This document shows positions 27,531-36,216 of a DNA stretch of 64,000 nucleotides, one piece after another. The stretch's first letter is position 1; the number at the start of each line of letters is the position of its first letter. The stretch lies in assembly GCF_040218225.1 (NCBI RefSeq), contig NZ_JAVJQO010000002.1, positions 62,001-126,000 of the forward strand. The letters run 5' to 3'. The position numbers and the translations under genes are program-made. Below the pieces are notes generated by a model. It had not been told where the DNA came from, searched no databases, and saw only the letters and a list, made by a program, of their open reading frames with translations. Origin of the DNA: Gracilimonas sp. Lineage in GTDB: Bacteria > Bacteroidota > Rhodothermia > Balneolales > Balneolaceae.

Positions 27531-27568
27531 AAAAAAAGGGCGAGCCTTTCACAGCGCACCCTTTTCCT
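27531..27568 (-). terminator. Rho-independent terminator after the porin gene
   Basis: On the minus strand AAAAGGGTG pairs with CGCCCTTTT (9 bp, one T-G wobble), followed by seven T in total. It starts 15 bp after the porin stop. Confidence 0.7.
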
Positions 27569-27582
27569 ATGAGGTCGGTATA

Positions 27583-28821
27583 TCAGAAGCTTATCACAGC
27601 TTCTAACATGATTCCGCTAAATTCGCCACCGTTGTAGAGGCTGGTGTTCCAGCCGTCACCATCATAAGATTGTGATACATACTCGAGTTTGGTCAGTACG
27701 TTTTCAGTCATGAACCAGCCACCACCAAAGTTGATTCGGCTGATTTCCTGAGTTGCAGCAGCATCTGATACTTCGCCGCTTACCATGTTGTAACGACCAC
27801 CGATGTAAATGTCTTCGTTAGCACCGAATCGGTAGAGTACTTCAGCTCCTATTTGATTGAAAGATCCACCAGCATCGCCATTGTTGCTTGTAGTTTCAAA
27901 GATTCCGAAGAACTCAAGTCCCTGAAATTTTACGAAGGGGTTGATCTGGAATGCTGTTTGTGTAGCAAATCCTGGGTTGAATCGGCCTGAGAAGTCACCG
28001 CCTTCCATTACAGCATAGTAACGACTACCGGCACGGTCACCACCGTAGATATAGTCTCTTGTACTTTCTTCAGAGCTGTTGTAGAAAGAACCTGTGAGAC
28101 GGAAACGGAGGTCTTCATTCAGTTGCTTGTCGTATCCTAATTTACCGAACAGGACAATACCTTCATCAGAAGAAGTAACACTTTGATTCAAACGACCGTT
28201 AGTTGCACCTATTACACCAAGGAAGCCTGAGTTTTGGTAAGTGAATTCCATGAAAGGCTCTGTGGTGAAGTTGTCCATAATGTAGTTTCCTACAAATGGA
28301 TTGTAGATAGCAGCAGCGTTGTCTGATCTGCGGAAGTGTGCGTCACCGTAGTTGATTTGGTCCATACCTACACGAATGGTCAGATAGTCCATCAAACCTT
28401 CGGCAAAATCTTCAGAGATAAAGTCTAGTCTGTCAATCTGCATGTATCCACCTTTAACATAAGATTCTGTGTGGTGGCGAGATGACAAATAAGTTCTCAG
28501 GTGCATACGTACACCCTCGTCTAATTGGACGTCTAAGTTCAGGTTAGCTGTAGGCAGGTTAAAGTTATTGCCTAATTCAGCAAGGCTATCACCTTCGTTA
28601 GACTGGGAAATTCCCTGGAATTGGAGAGCGAAGTCGCCTCCCACTCGAACATACAATCCGTCAAATTCAACGTCTGTAGTTTTAGGAGTTTCGAATACAT
28701 TCACGCCAGCCTGTCCTGGAGCTCTGAAGTATTGTAGTGGTTTCTGCTGGGCATAAGCTGAGCTCACACCCATGATAAAGGCTAATAGAAATGCTGTGAT
28801 ATATTTGGCTTGAGATTTCAT
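27583..28821 (-). CDS. Outer-membrane porin-like beta-barrel protein
   Basis: A 412-residue exported protein with a clear signal peptide (1-25, ending SSAYAQ). The mature chain is built of alternating amphipathic strands and ends in an aromatic (GIMLEAVISF), the usual BAM recognition end of outer-membrane barrels. 'LRTYLSSRHHTESYVKGGYMQIDRL' and 'RVGMDQINYGDAHFRRSDNAAAIYNP' are the kind of segments found in phosphate-selective porin (OprO/P) and related Bacteroidota porins. Substrate is unknown. The gene follows a YceI gene by 44 bp, giving a yceI-porin operon preceded by 11-bp-periodic repeats. Confidence 0.75.
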   Translation of the reverse strand: MKSQAKYITAFLLAFIMGVSSAYAQQKPLQYFRAPGQAGVNVFETPKTTDVEFDGLYVRVGGDFALQFQGISQSNEGDSLAELGNNFNLPTANLNLDVQLDEGVRMHLRTYLSSRHHTESYVKGGYMQIDRLDFISEDFAEGLMDYLTIRVGMDQINYGDAHFRRSDNAAAIYNPFVGNYIMDNFTTEPFMEFTYQNSGFLGVIGATNGRLNQSVTSSDEGIVLFGKLGYDKQLNEDLRFRLTGSFYNSSEESTRDYIYGGDRAGSRYYAVMEGGDFSGRFNPGFATQTAFQINPFVKFQGLEFFGIFETTSNNGDAGGSFNQIGAEVLYRFGANEDIYIGGRYNMVSGEVSDAAATQEISRINFGGGWFMTENVLTKLEYVSQSYDGDGWNTSLYNGGEFSGIMLEAVISF

Positions 28822-28865
28822 GACCTTAGGATTTAGTGTTGTTTGGTTGTTGGTTAGTTAGTTTG

Positions 28866-29426
28866 TTACTGGACAAATTTAGCGTCGAAATGTACTTCTA
28901 CTTCATTGCCGGCTTTTATAGTACCAAGCATGGCTGTAGGAGGATCAACGTTATAGTCTGTCATTTTTAAAGCTTTTGATCCCTTGAAGGTAATAGTACC
29001 ATCTTCCAGCAATTCATAGCCTACTTTCATCTGGATGTCGTTTGTTTTTCCAGAAATAGTAAGTGAACCGTTGGCAACAAGGGAATCCGCATTGATTTCA
29101 GCTATATTATTTAGCTTGAATACAATATTCGGATGTTTCTTCTCATTAAGGGCATCATATGTTTTCTTATCCATGCCTCCTTTTCCGCTTTTAATTCCTT
29201 CTACCAATACATTGAAAGTCAGGCCCTCAATAGAAACGAGTTTACCTTCTTCCATATTAATGGTAGCTGAACCGGAAAATTCTTCAGCAGCTGACTCCCA
29301 ATCGTGAATAGTGGAAGTACCGGTTACCGTAACCTTACTTTCCTGGGGAGCTATTGTATAAGACTGTGCAAACAATGCTGTACTAATCAGAAGCGTAGTG
29401 ATTAATGAAACTGTTGTTTTTAACAT
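28866..29426 (-). CDS. YceI family periplasmic protein
   Basis: A 186-residue protein with signal peptide (1-21, ending LFAQS). The mature part is a good YceI match: 'YTIAPQESKVTVTGTSTIHDWESAAEEFSG', 'KKTYDALNEKKHPNIVFKLNNI', 'NGSLTISGKTNDIQMKVGYE' and 'MTDYNVDPPTAMLGTIKAGNEVEVHFDAKF'. YceI proteins bind isoprenoids or other long hydrophobic molecules in a barrel; some respond to stress or alkaline pH. It is first in a two-gene operon with the porin. The gene start is fixed by the signal peptide, and the upstream region holds two sets of ATGAAG/GTGAAG repeats. Confidence 0.88.
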   Translation of the reverse strand: MLKTTVSLITTLLISTALFAQSYTIAPQESKVTVTGTSTIHDWESAAEEFSGSATINMEEGKLVSIEGLTFNVLVEGIKSGKGGMDKKTYDALNEKKHPNIVFKLNNIAEINADSLVANGSLTISGKTNDIQMKVGYELLEDGTITFKGSKALKMTDYNVDPPTAMLGTIKAGNEVEVHFDAKFVQ

Positions 29427-29493
29427 GTCGACCTCTTTAGGTTTTATTTATTTGAGTTCTTTATTTAACTCACAATAAAGAAATCACATTTTC

Positions 29494-29598
29494 ATGAAGG
29501 GATTGTGAAGAAAAAAATATTTTTTTCTACGTTCAAGTCATTCAACCCCAACAAGTTAGCGTTCACAATAATTTTGGATTTATGAAGATTATATGAAG
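29494..29598 (-). promoter_or_regulatory. Tandem 11-bp-periodic repeats upstream of the yceI-porin operon
   Basis: Plus-strand ATGAAG (29494) and GTGAAG (29505), and again ATGAAG (29582) and ATGAAG (29593), give two pairs each with an 11-bp period. In gene direction these read CTTCAC/CTTCAT repeats. Pairs of direct repeats spaced one helical turn are the form of PhoB/OmpR-type response-regulator boxes. No PhoB-like gene is present to test the link. Confidence 0.35.
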
Positions 29599-29663
29599 TC
29601 CTGAAAAGAATTTTTAAAACAAATTCAGAAAAGCATTTCTCTCTTAAGTCAATGCCTATTTAT

Positions 29664-31493
29664 TTACTTTACAGGCAGGCCTTCCAACTCCATAATCTTG
29701 AGGGCATTTGTGGTTGGGCATGGCCCCTTCTTTAACTTATACTCGAAGCTCATTTTCCCACCTTCAATGGTTTCTGCAAAGTGCCAGTTACTTAACTCAG
29801 GTATTTCTTTTTCCAAGGATGCTAATTCCAAATCATGCGTGGATACCATACCGACTCCATTCTTCCCTGCAATCTCTTTTAGAAATGCCGTACTCCCCTG
29901 AAACCGCTCCCTGTTGTTTGTCCCTTTAAAAATTTCATCCACAAAAAAGAAAAGCGGAAGCTCATGCTCACTTTCTAGCTTATTAAGTAAAGTCCGAAGC
30001 CGTCTCACCTCAGCATAAAAATGGGACAATCCTCCTTCAAGAGAATCTTTTACATTTATACTGGTAAATATTCGGAACAAATTGGTCTTTAGCGAGGCTG
30101 CATTAACCGGGGCACCTGCAAATGCCAGACATAGATTGATACCTATCGTCCTCAGAAAGGTGCTCTTGCCAGCCATGTTAGAGCCGGTGATCAGAAACAG
30201 GTCTTTATCCTCTTTCACTATAAAATTGTTGGTTACTTTTTGGCTTGATGGAATTAAAGGGTGACCAATTTCTTTCGTTTCAAATAGGGTTTGGCTGTCG
30301 TTGGTTAAGTCCGGGAAATTATATTCTTCATGCAACGCCCCAAAATTCGCTATTGAATTAAGCGCCTCCAGTTCATAGAAAACATCCAGCCACTTCGAAA
30401 GCCTTGGTTCCAGTTCTTCCTTCAAATTTTCGAGCTTCATGGAGTAATACATATCCCATGGTATAACCAGATTCACTAACGGCCAAACTACCTGATTTGC
30501 CTGCAGTGATGCTGCCCCGGTAAGCTTCTCCACTTTCTTCAGGTAATAAGAGGGCTTGGTTTCTGAATTGTGAAATACCTCCAGGAATTGTTTCAGGCTT
30601 TCGCTTTTAGTCACCCTGAATTGTTCTACCTGCAAAAGCAGCTCCCGAAAACGCCCCAAAAGCTTATCCATTTGATAGGCAGCTTCAAATAAACCCGAAA
30701 TTTTATCGCTATTGAACTTGTAGATGCTTAAGTACAATACCAGCGTTATGACCGGAAAAACTGGATTCACTATCCCTATCCATGCTAATATGGCCAATGT
30801 TATATTTGATAGCGAAAGTAAAGAAAGTAATACAAGAGGCACCATAAAGCCTTTTCTGGCGGGCTTCCGCAACCAAGCGAGCATGCGATCCATGGTCCAG
30901 TCTTTTTCGGAAGTATGCATAACGGTGTATTTACCAATCACCGCTAGTTTATCCCGGAATCCTTGCAGAGGAATCAGTTCTTTAACCAACTTTTGACGCT
31001 CTGTGATCTCTTTCTTATCCGGAGCTTCTCTCATCAGCCAGTCCAATAAAAGCCTTGTACTTCCCTCATAAATCGAAGTGTCCAGCAGATGATGCAATGA
31101 ATAGGGCCCAACGATATCTAAATCTTTAGCATAGGCGTGATCTTTAATATCAGCTTCAAACCTCCGGGAAGGAATTTCCTTCCAGTTTAACTCCAACCGC
31201 GCAATATGCTCTTTCTTGATTTCCTTCAGATAGCCAAATTTTTCAATGGACTGATGGACTTTATAATGCCGATCTACCAGAAACAAAAAACCTCCTACCC
31301 CGCCTATCAGACCAAGCATATATATATAGTCATTTAATAAACCGGCTGTGAAATATCCGAATGCCACGATCAGCAGAAATACAATAGCCCTTAGCCAGGA
31401 AAACTTCTTGCTGCAGTCTTTCAATTGTTCGATTTTGAAATCGATGCGACTACAGTGCCGTTCAAATAACTCTTTCAGATTCTTTTGATCCAT
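29664..31493 (-). CDS. Membrane-anchored MutS-family ATPase
   Basis: A 609-residue protein with four predicted transmembrane helices in two pairs (about 33-52 and 57-73; 217-235 and 236-258). The C-terminal ATPase domain is of the MutS kind: Walker A GSNMAGKST (437-445), Walker B FFFVDE (515-520), and a downstream STHD (551-554). The middle segment (about 100-210 and 270-420) resembles MutS lever/core helices. The mismatch-recognition domain with its Phe-x-Glu is missing, so mismatch repair is unlikely. Such membrane MutS-like proteins are widespread in Bacteroidota and uncharacterised. The intact catalytic motifs suggest a working ATPase on the inner membrane. An Smr gene lies 0.7 kb away on the same strand, separated by an opposing gene. 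Confidence 0.85.
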   Translation of the reverse strand: MDQKNLKELFERHCSRIDFKIEQLKDCSKKFSWLRAIVFLLIVAFGYFTAGLLNDYIYMLGLIGGVGGFLFLVDRHYKVHQSIEKFGYLKEIKKEHIARLELNWKEIPSRRFEADIKDHAYAKDLDIVGPYSLHHLLDTSIYEGSTRLLLDWLMREAPDKKEITERQKLVKELIPLQGFRDKLAVIGKYTVMHTSEKDWTMDRMLAWLRKPARKGFMVPLVLLSLLSLSNITLAILAWIGIVNPVFPVITLVLYLSIYKFNSDKISGLFEAAYQMDKLLGRFRELLLQVEQFRVTKSESLKQFLEVFHNSETKPSYYLKKVEKLTGAASLQANQVVWPLVNLVIPWDMYYSMKLENLKEELEPRLSKWLDVFYELEALNSIANFGALHEEYNFPDLTNDSQTLFETKEIGHPLIPSSQKVTNNFIVKEDKDLFLITGSNMAGKSTFLRTIGINLCLAFAGAPVNAASLKTNLFRIFTSINVKDSLEGGLSHFYAEVRRLRTLLNKLESEHELPLFFFVDEIFKGTNNRERFQGSTAFLKEIAGKNGVGMVSTHDLELASLEKEIPELSNWHFAETIEGGKMSFEYKLKKGPCPTTNALKIMELEGLPVK

Positions 31494-31614
31494 AAGTAAA
31501 CATCCGCATTTTTATTTTGGAGTCTGAGGATAAAAAAAGAATCACCCAAAAACTTACTTCACTTTCAGTACAGCAAAACAATTGCTAATATCCACTCGAA
31601 TTAAATAAAGGCAT

Positions 31615-32190
31615 ATGGATTATTTCGCACACGAAACGGCTGTTATTGACGACGGAGCTAAAATCGGAAATGGAACTAAAATCTGGCATTTTACGCATGT
31701 AATGCCGGATTCAGAACTGGGAGAAAACTGCAATCTTGGTCAAAATGTAGTCATATCTCCCAAAGTGAAACTCGGTCGTAATGTTAAAGTCCAGAACAAC
31801 GTATCGATTTATACAGGAGTAATTTGTGAAGATGATGTGTTTCTGGGGCCATCTATGGTTTTTACCAATATCGTAAATCCTAGAAGTGCGATTGTCCGCC
31901 GGGATGAATACGTGGAAACCAAAGTGCGGAAAGGTGCATCCATCGGGGCTAATGCCACCGTAATTTGCGGAAATGAATTGGGAAAATATTGTTTGATAGG
32001 CGCCGGAGCTGTAATCACCAAACCGGTTCCGCCGTATGCTTTGATGGTAGGCAATCCTGCCAAACAAATTGGGTGGGTCAGCGAATATGGACATCGCCTG
32101 GAATTTGGCGATGATGGCCGAGCTACTTGCCCGGAATCTGGCGATAAATATCAGTTGCATGGAGGCAAAGTCTCCAAAATAGAAGACTAG
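31615..32190 (+). CDS. Hexapeptide-repeat N-acetyltransferase (WbpD/WlbB-like)
   Basis: A 191-residue left-handed beta-helix protein. At least nine hexapeptide turns are readable (AVIDDGAKIGNGTKIW, LGENCNLGQNVVISPKVKLGRNVKV and so on), then KPVPPYALMVGNPAKQIGWVSEYG, the C-terminal signature of the sugar acetyltransferases. The best match by pattern is the WbpD/WlbB type that acetylates UDP-2-acetamido-3-amino-2,3-dideoxy-glucuronate using acetyl-CoA, a step towards diacetylated mannuronic or glucuronic acids in surface polysaccharides. The usual partners (WbpA, WbpB, WbpE) are not nearby, so this could serve a scattered pathway or have another amino-sugar substrate. It overlaps the convergent Smr gene by 4 bp. 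Confidence 0.82.
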   Translation: MDYFAHETAVIDDGAKIGNGTKIWHFTHVMPDSELGENCNLGQNVVISPKVKLGRNVKVQNNVSIYTGVICEDDVFLGPSMVFTNIVNPRSAIVRRDEYVETKVRKGASIGANATVICGNELGKYCLIGAGAVITKPVPPYALMVGNPAKQIGWVSEYGHRLEFGDDGRATCPESGDKYQLHGGKVSKIED

Positions 32191-32462
32191 CCCTTCTTTA
32201 GTTCAGCTACTGTTGCTCCCCAGCTGCTTCGATCGCTAGCTAGGCTATATGATTGTACATGTGGGTTCCGGTCCAACAAGCTATGCACCGTTCTTCTCAA
32301 CACTCCTTTGCCCTTCCCATGTATTATTCGGATCGAATAGATTTCTTTCTCCAGACAAGCTTCTATATAATCCGGAATTAAATCTCCGAGCTCGTTCGGA
32401 TTAAACAGGTGCAGATCAAGAATTCCGTTAATCGGTATTTCAATAGGATCGGGTTCGTTCAT
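32187..32462 (-). CDS. Smr domain protein
   Basis: A 91-residue protein consisting of a single Smr (small MutS-related) domain. The defining parts are DLHLFNP (16-22), HGKGKGVLR (48-56) and the C-terminal GATVAEL (82-88). Smr domains bind and often nick nucleic acids: some are C-terminal to MutS2, others act alone in ribosome-quality control or RNA cleavage. There is no fused MutS2 here. It ends inside the last codons of the convergent acetyltransferase and lies near a MutS-like gene, which may or may not be meaningful. Confidence 0.85.
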   Translation of the reverse strand: MNEPDPIEIPINGILDLHLFNPNELGDLIPDYIEACLEKEIYSIRIIHGKGKGVLRRTVHSLLDRNPHVQSYSLASDRSSWGATVAELKKG

Positions 32463-32505
32463 TCGGAGTTCCTTATTCGTTATCGGCAGTTTCCCATTTC
32501 CCGGT

Positions 32506-32814
32506 TCACAGTTTATAATCTACTACTCTTCGTTCTGTCACCACCTTCTTTATAAAATCTACAACTTTTTGATGATCGGGATGTACCGCATAAGCATTCA
32601 GGTCTTCCTCTGTTTCACATTGGGTGGTCAAAACCACATCACAGATTGCATCATCTTCTCCTTCCAGGATGTTGATGCCTACTTCTGCACTTGATAATTC
32701 TTCGATTTTTTGAGGAAGGACTTCAAGCAGTTCTTTCATTATTCCAGCATTTTCTACCCTGGTTTTCCCTTCAGCTACTTCCTTAAGCTTCCACATCACT
32801 ATATGTTTAATCAT
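32506..32814 (-). CDS. Dabb (stress-responsive A/B barrel) family protein
   Basis: A 102-residue ferredoxin-like alpha/beta barrel protein. The opening 'MIKHIVMWKLKE', the central 'SAEVGINILEGEDDAICDVVLTTQCETEEDLNAYAVHPDHQKVVDFI' with the conserved YAVHPDHQ-type helix start, and the closing 'RRVVDYKL' strand are the Dabb pattern. Family members dimerise and include stress-induced proteins and polyketide-type cyclases; most bacterial ones have no known reaction. It precedes the Smr gene on the same strand with a 43-bp gap and may share its transcript. Confidence 0.85.
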   Translation of the reverse strand: MIKHIVMWKLKEVAEGKTRVENAGIMKELLEVLPQKIEELSSAEVGINILEGEDDAICDVVLTTQCETEEDLNAYAVHPDHQKVVDFIKKVVTERRVVDYKL

Positions 32815-33004
32815 TTCGGTATTTTGATATTCGTTATTCGTATTTGTTGAGAATATGCATCATACATCATAAAAATCCCAAATTGATTACTTCTGCATTC
32901 AAAATTCCTTGTTCAATGTTCGAAGTTCTTCTACTGTCAATTAATAGCAGGAACCCTTAACTTTGAGGTTCTGTTTGAAAGGCACAGGGTTCGTCCTGTT
33001 CTCC

Positions 33005-33712
33005 ATGATTTATAAATCAGAAATATTGAAAACATTGGATTTAGATAAAATCACTGCCGAAGAAATCGGCGAAGACCACATTAGTAATGGTGTCCAGACT
33101 CCGCTGCGAGAAGATGCTTTTGAAAAAACCGACGAAGAAAAAATTGAAATCATTCAAGAGCACTTCGCTGAAATTATGCATGCACTCGGACTTGACTTAA
33201 CCGACGACAGCCTGAAAGGCACTCCTTACCGAGTGGCAAAAATGTATGTAAAAGAAATTTTTGAGGGATTGAATCCCAAAAATAAACCGGTAGCTCGTCA
33301 GTTTAACAACAACTACGACTACAAAGGTATGCTTGTTGAAAAGAATATCCAGGTGACATCCTTTTGTGAGCACCACTTCCTTCCGTTTATAGGGAAAGCC
33401 CATGTTGGATATATTTCTTCCGGGAAAAAAGTAATTGGCCTTTCTAAGATTAATCGAATTGTAGACTATTATTCCCGACGGCCTCAGGTTCAGGAACGGC
33501 TCACACTTCAAATTGCTGATGAACTACAGGAAGCTTTAGAGACTGAAGATGTAGCTGTATTTATAGACAGTAAGCATTTGTGCGTATCTACCCGGGGAAT
33601 TAAAGATCAGAGCAGTACAACTGTTACCGCTGAATACCGCGGAGCCTTCAAGAATGAAGAGACTCAACGAAAATTCATTGATTACATTACAACCAACACC
33701 GAGATTCAATAA
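33005..33712 (+). CDS. folE: GTP cyclohydrolase I
   Basis: A 235-residue enzyme converting GTP to 7,8-dihydroneopterin triphosphate, first step of folate (and queuosine-type) synthesis. The zinc site is complete: C121-E-H123-H124 in SFCEHHFLPFIGKAHVGY, and C193 in KHLCVSTRGI. The GLSKINRIV block is the family signature. I take the ATG at 33005 as start; an in-frame TTG at 32963 would add 14 hydrophobic residues that do not look like a leader. It is 5 bp upstream of cysS, so the two probably share a transcript. No folate genes are nearby. Confidence 0.96.
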   Translation: MIYKSEILKTLDLDKITAEEIGEDHISNGVQTPLREDAFEKTDEEKIEIIQEHFAEIMHALGLDLTDDSLKGTPYRVAKMYVKEIFEGLNPKNKPVARQFNNNYDYKGMLVEKNIQVTSFCEHHFLPFIGKAHVGYISSGKKVIGLSKINRIVDYYSRRPQVQERLTLQIADELQEALETEDVAVFIDSKHLCVSTRGIKDQSSTTVTAEYRGAFKNEETQRKFIDYITTNTEIQ

Positions 33713-33717
33713 TCGCT

Positions 33718-35181
33718 GTGGCTGAAAAAGGCACCCAACAACTTCAGGTTTACAACACCCTATCCCGCAAGAAAGAACCGTTTGAACCACTCAACCCACC
33801 TCATGTGGGTATGTACGTTTGTGGCCCAACCGTTTATGGTGATGCCCACCTCGGGCATGCTAAAAGCTATGTTTCTTTTGACGTGGTGCTCAGGTATCTG
33901 AGATATCTCGGATACAAGGTTCGATATGTTCAGAATATTACCGATGTCGGGCATCTTGTAGATGATGCCGAAGAAGGTGAAGACAAACTCAGCAAACAGG
34001 CACGTATCGAAAAGGTGCAGCCCATGGAAATAGCCGAGAAGTACACCTACACTTACTTCCGCGACATGGATGCCTTAAACGTGCTCCGACCTGATATTGC
34101 ACCTCGTGCAACGGGACATATTCCCGAACAAATTGCAATGGTTAAGAAGCTGATCGATAATGGTCATGCTTATGAAGTTGAGGGAAATGTATATTTTGAT
34201 GTGTCTTCTGATAAAGAATATGGCAAATTAAGCGGCCGTAAAACCGAAGACGCGGAGTCGGGCACACGGGTAGATACAGCTTCGGATAAAAGAAGCCCTG
34301 AAGACTTTGCCCTCTGGAAAAAAGCCGATGACAACCACATCATGAAATGGGATTCACCCTGGGGTGTTGGCTATCCCGGCTGGCACATAGAATGCTCGGC
34401 TATGAGTACCAAATATCTTGGTGAAAGTTTTGACATCCATGGTGGAGGACTCGAAAACCAGTTTCCTCACCACGAGTGCGAAATAGCCCAGGCCGAATGT
34501 GCTCACGATAAAGATTTCGTGAAATACTGGCTTCACAATAACATGGTTACCCTTGAAGGCCAGAAAATGGGTAAGTCGCTTGGTAATGCCATTAATCTCC
34601 ATGAATTTTTTACCGGAGATCATAAACTTCTGACCCGAGCCTGGCCACCAGAAGTGATTAGGTTCTTCCTGCTTCAAAGCCATTACAGAAGTACAACTGA
34701 CTTCTCAGAAGAAGCCCTTTCCGGAGCTGAATCAGGATTGAAAAATCTTCAATCTATGATTCTGACTATTGAAAAAACAGAAGCAGGTGATGGAAATGAA
34801 TTTGATCTAAAAAGCTTCAAAGAGGCTTTTGAATCATCCATGAATGATGATTTTAACTCGGCTCAAGCCATCGCAATCTTATTTGAAAAGCTGAAGGAAA
34901 TCCGCAAGCGAATTAATGATGGCGATATCCCTTCGAACCTTGATACTATCAAAGTGTTCTTGCACAGTGTGGTAGAAGAAGTGCTTGGAATCTGGCCTAA
35001 AGAAGACTCCGGTGGAAATGAGCAGTTAACAGAAGAGTTGGTAGAGTTGTTGATCGAGATCAGAAAAGACGCTCGCTCCAACAAAAACTTTGAGCTCTCG
35101 GACAAAATTCGTGATGACCTTAAAGAACTGGGTGTTCAGCTTATGGATGGCAAAGAAGGTACTACCTTCGAAATAGAGTAA
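33718..35181 (+). CDS. cysS: Cysteinyl-tRNA synthetase
   Basis: A 487-residue class I aminoacyl-tRNA synthetase that charges tRNA-Cys. The HIGH-type signature is HLGH (44-47) and the KMSKS-type signature KMGKS (283-287). The zinc ligands that recognise cysteine are C35, C226, H251 and E255, spaced as in E. coli CysS. The start codon is GTG at 33718, with the first residues reading [21 protein letters not shown]; the next ATG is too far in because it would remove the start of the catalytic domain. It follows folE by 5 bp and is overlapped by yidD by one base (TAATG). Confidence 0.97.
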   Translation: MAEKGTQQLQVYNTLSRKKEPFEPLNPPHVGMYVCGPTVYGDAHLGHAKSYVSFDVVLRYLRYLGYKVRYVQNITDVGHLVDDAEEGEDKLSKQARIEKVQPMEIAEKYTYTYFRDMDALNVLRPDIAPRATGHIPEQIAMVKKLIDNGHAYEVEGNVYFDVSSDKEYGKLSGRKTEDAESGTRVDTASDKRSPEDFALWKKADDNHIMKWDSPWGVGYPGWHIECSAMSTKYLGESFDIHGGGLENQFPHHECEIAQAECAHDKDFVKYWLHNNMVTLEGQKMGKSLGNAINLHEFFTGDHKLLTRAWPPEVIRFFLLQSHYRSTTDFSEEALSGAESGLKNLQSMILTIEKTEAGDGNEFDLKSFKEAFESSMNDDFNSAQAIAILFEKLKEIRKRINDGDIPSNLDTIKVFLHSVVEEVLGIWPKEDSGGNEQLTEELVELLIEIRKDARSNKNFELSDKIRDDLKELGVQLMDGKEGTTFEIE

Positions 35182-35456
35182 TGAGGCTGCTGAGCAACAT
35201 ATTCAGCTGGCTTATTGTAAGTTTAGTAAAATTTTACCAAGCAGCCATTTCACCATGGTTAGGCAAAAGCTGCCGATACTCCCCCACTTGTTCCCGTTAT
35301 ATGATTGAAGCGGTAGAAGAATGGGGACCATTAAAAGGATTTTGGATGGGCATTAAACGTATTGGACGATGCCATCCCTGGGGCGGTGATGGGTATGACC
35401 CCGTTCCCAAAAAAACATCGAATACAGAAAAAGAAACTCCTAACATTGAACTTTAG
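35181..35456 (+). CDS. yidD: Membrane protein insertion efficiency factor YidD
   Basis: A 91-residue YidD protein. It has an N-terminal amphipathic helix ([18 protein letters not shown]) and the family core [29 protein letters not shown]...[19 protein letters not shown], with three conserved cysteines. YidD helps YidC insert proteins in the inner membrane. It is usually next to rpmH-rnpA-yidC; here it follows cysS with a one-base TAATG overlap, so it is separated from its typical operon. The C-terminal tail is Thr/Glu-rich and variable. Confidence 0.96.
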   Translation: MRLLSNIFSWLIVSLVKFYQAAISPWLGKSCRYSPTCSRYMIEAVEEWGPLKGFWMGIKRIGRCHPWGGDGYDPVPKKTSNTEKETPNIEL

Positions 35457-35464
35457 TTAATTCA

Positions 35465-35539
35465 GTCATTCAGAGCGAAAGCGAAGAATCTTCAAGATTT
35501 TTACATGTGAAGGTCCTTCGGTAGCAGCCTCAGGATGAC
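35465..35539. repeat. Dispersed intergenic repeat (GTCATTC...GGATGAC)
   Basis: A 75-bp imperfect palindrome beginning GTCATTCAGAGCGAAAGCG and ending CCTCAGGATGAC. Its right half matches the fragment at 4214-4242. It lies between yidD and hisI. Confidence 0.65.
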
Positions 35540-35551
35540 TATCCATTTATT

Positions 35552-36034
35552 ATGTCAGACATCACATTCAAAAAACGCATTACTGTAGAACAAGTTGAAG
35601 AAGGAACCGAACTGGTTCCCAAGTTTCAGGATGACGGACTCATTCCTGTTGTAACAACCGACTATGAATCCGGTGAGCTTTTAATGCACGGATACATGAA
35701 TGAAGAAGCCTTTAAAAAGACCATTGAGCTCGGCGAAGCAGTATACTACAGCCGAAGCAGGGAAACCTTATGGCATAAAGGCGCCACTTCAGGTTTGACG
35801 CAAATCGTTAAAGAAATGCGTATTGATGACGATCAGGATTGTGTATGGCTTCGCGTTGAAGTGCAGGGAAATGGTGCCAGCTGCCACGTAGGCTATCGCT
35901 CCTGCTTTTACCGAAGTGTACCAACCGGTGATGATTTCCAGAAGAAAGACGGTGAACTCCACTTTGAGGAAGACGAGAAAGTCTTTGATCCAAAAGAAGT
36001 GTATGGAGATGCACCAAATCCTACCAAGCTCTGA
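35552..36034 (+). CDS. hisI: Phosphoribosyl-AMP cyclohydrolase
   Basis: A 160-residue single-domain HisI that opens the adenine ring of phosphoribosyl-AMP in histidine synthesis. Conserved blocks are [28 protein letters not shown] and the metal site: D92, D94, D96 (Mg) with C97, and C111/C118 in [12 protein letters not shown] (Zn). The C-terminal HisE pyrophosphohydrolase domain found in many fused enzymes is missing; a short acidic tail follows instead. hisE must lie elsewhere. It stands alone, away from other his genes apart from hisN at 26 kb. Confidence 0.95.
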   Translation: MSDITFKKRITVEQVEEGTELVPKFQDDGLIPVVTTDYESGELLMHGYMNEEAFKKTIELGEAVYYSRSRETLWHKGATSGLTQIVKEMRIDDDQDCVWLRVEVQGNGASCHVGYRSCFYRSVPTGDDFQKKDGELHFEEDEKVFDPKEVYGDAPNPTKL

Positions 36035-36157
36035 TTAGAGGTGCAGGGGCTTTAGAATATCTTTGATTCTCTAATTTCAGCATTATACCGGTTCTGTATG
36101 CTCTGCGCAGGAACCTTATGTATTTTGTGCCAGATCTATACTCAGAAATTTGTAAAA

Positions 36158-36200
36158 CAAAAAAGCACAAACCCGTTTCCGGATTTGTGCTTTAATTTTA
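36158..36200. terminator. Terminator hairpin, minus strand strong, possibly bidirectional
   Basis: AAAGCACAAA (36162-36171) pairs with TTTGTGCTTT (36184-36193), with a second short CCG/CGG pairing inside. On the minus strand TTTTTTG follows, fitting the helicase gene that ends at 36217. On the plus strand TTTAATTTTA follows and may serve hisI. Confidence 0.8.
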
Positions 36201-36216
36201 TCTAAACAAATTCCCG

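Noticed and set aside
29509-29528. Perfect 20-bp A/T palindrome (AGAAAAAAATATTTTTTTCT)
   Set aside because: A simple A-tract/T-tract arrangement in an AT-rich promoter region; probably bending or chance, so not listed as an operator.
32815-33004. Possible short ORF or hairpin upstream of folE
   Set aside because: Only AT-rich sequence and a weak GAACC/GGTTC pairing; the in-frame extension of folE to the TTG at 32963 is not supported.
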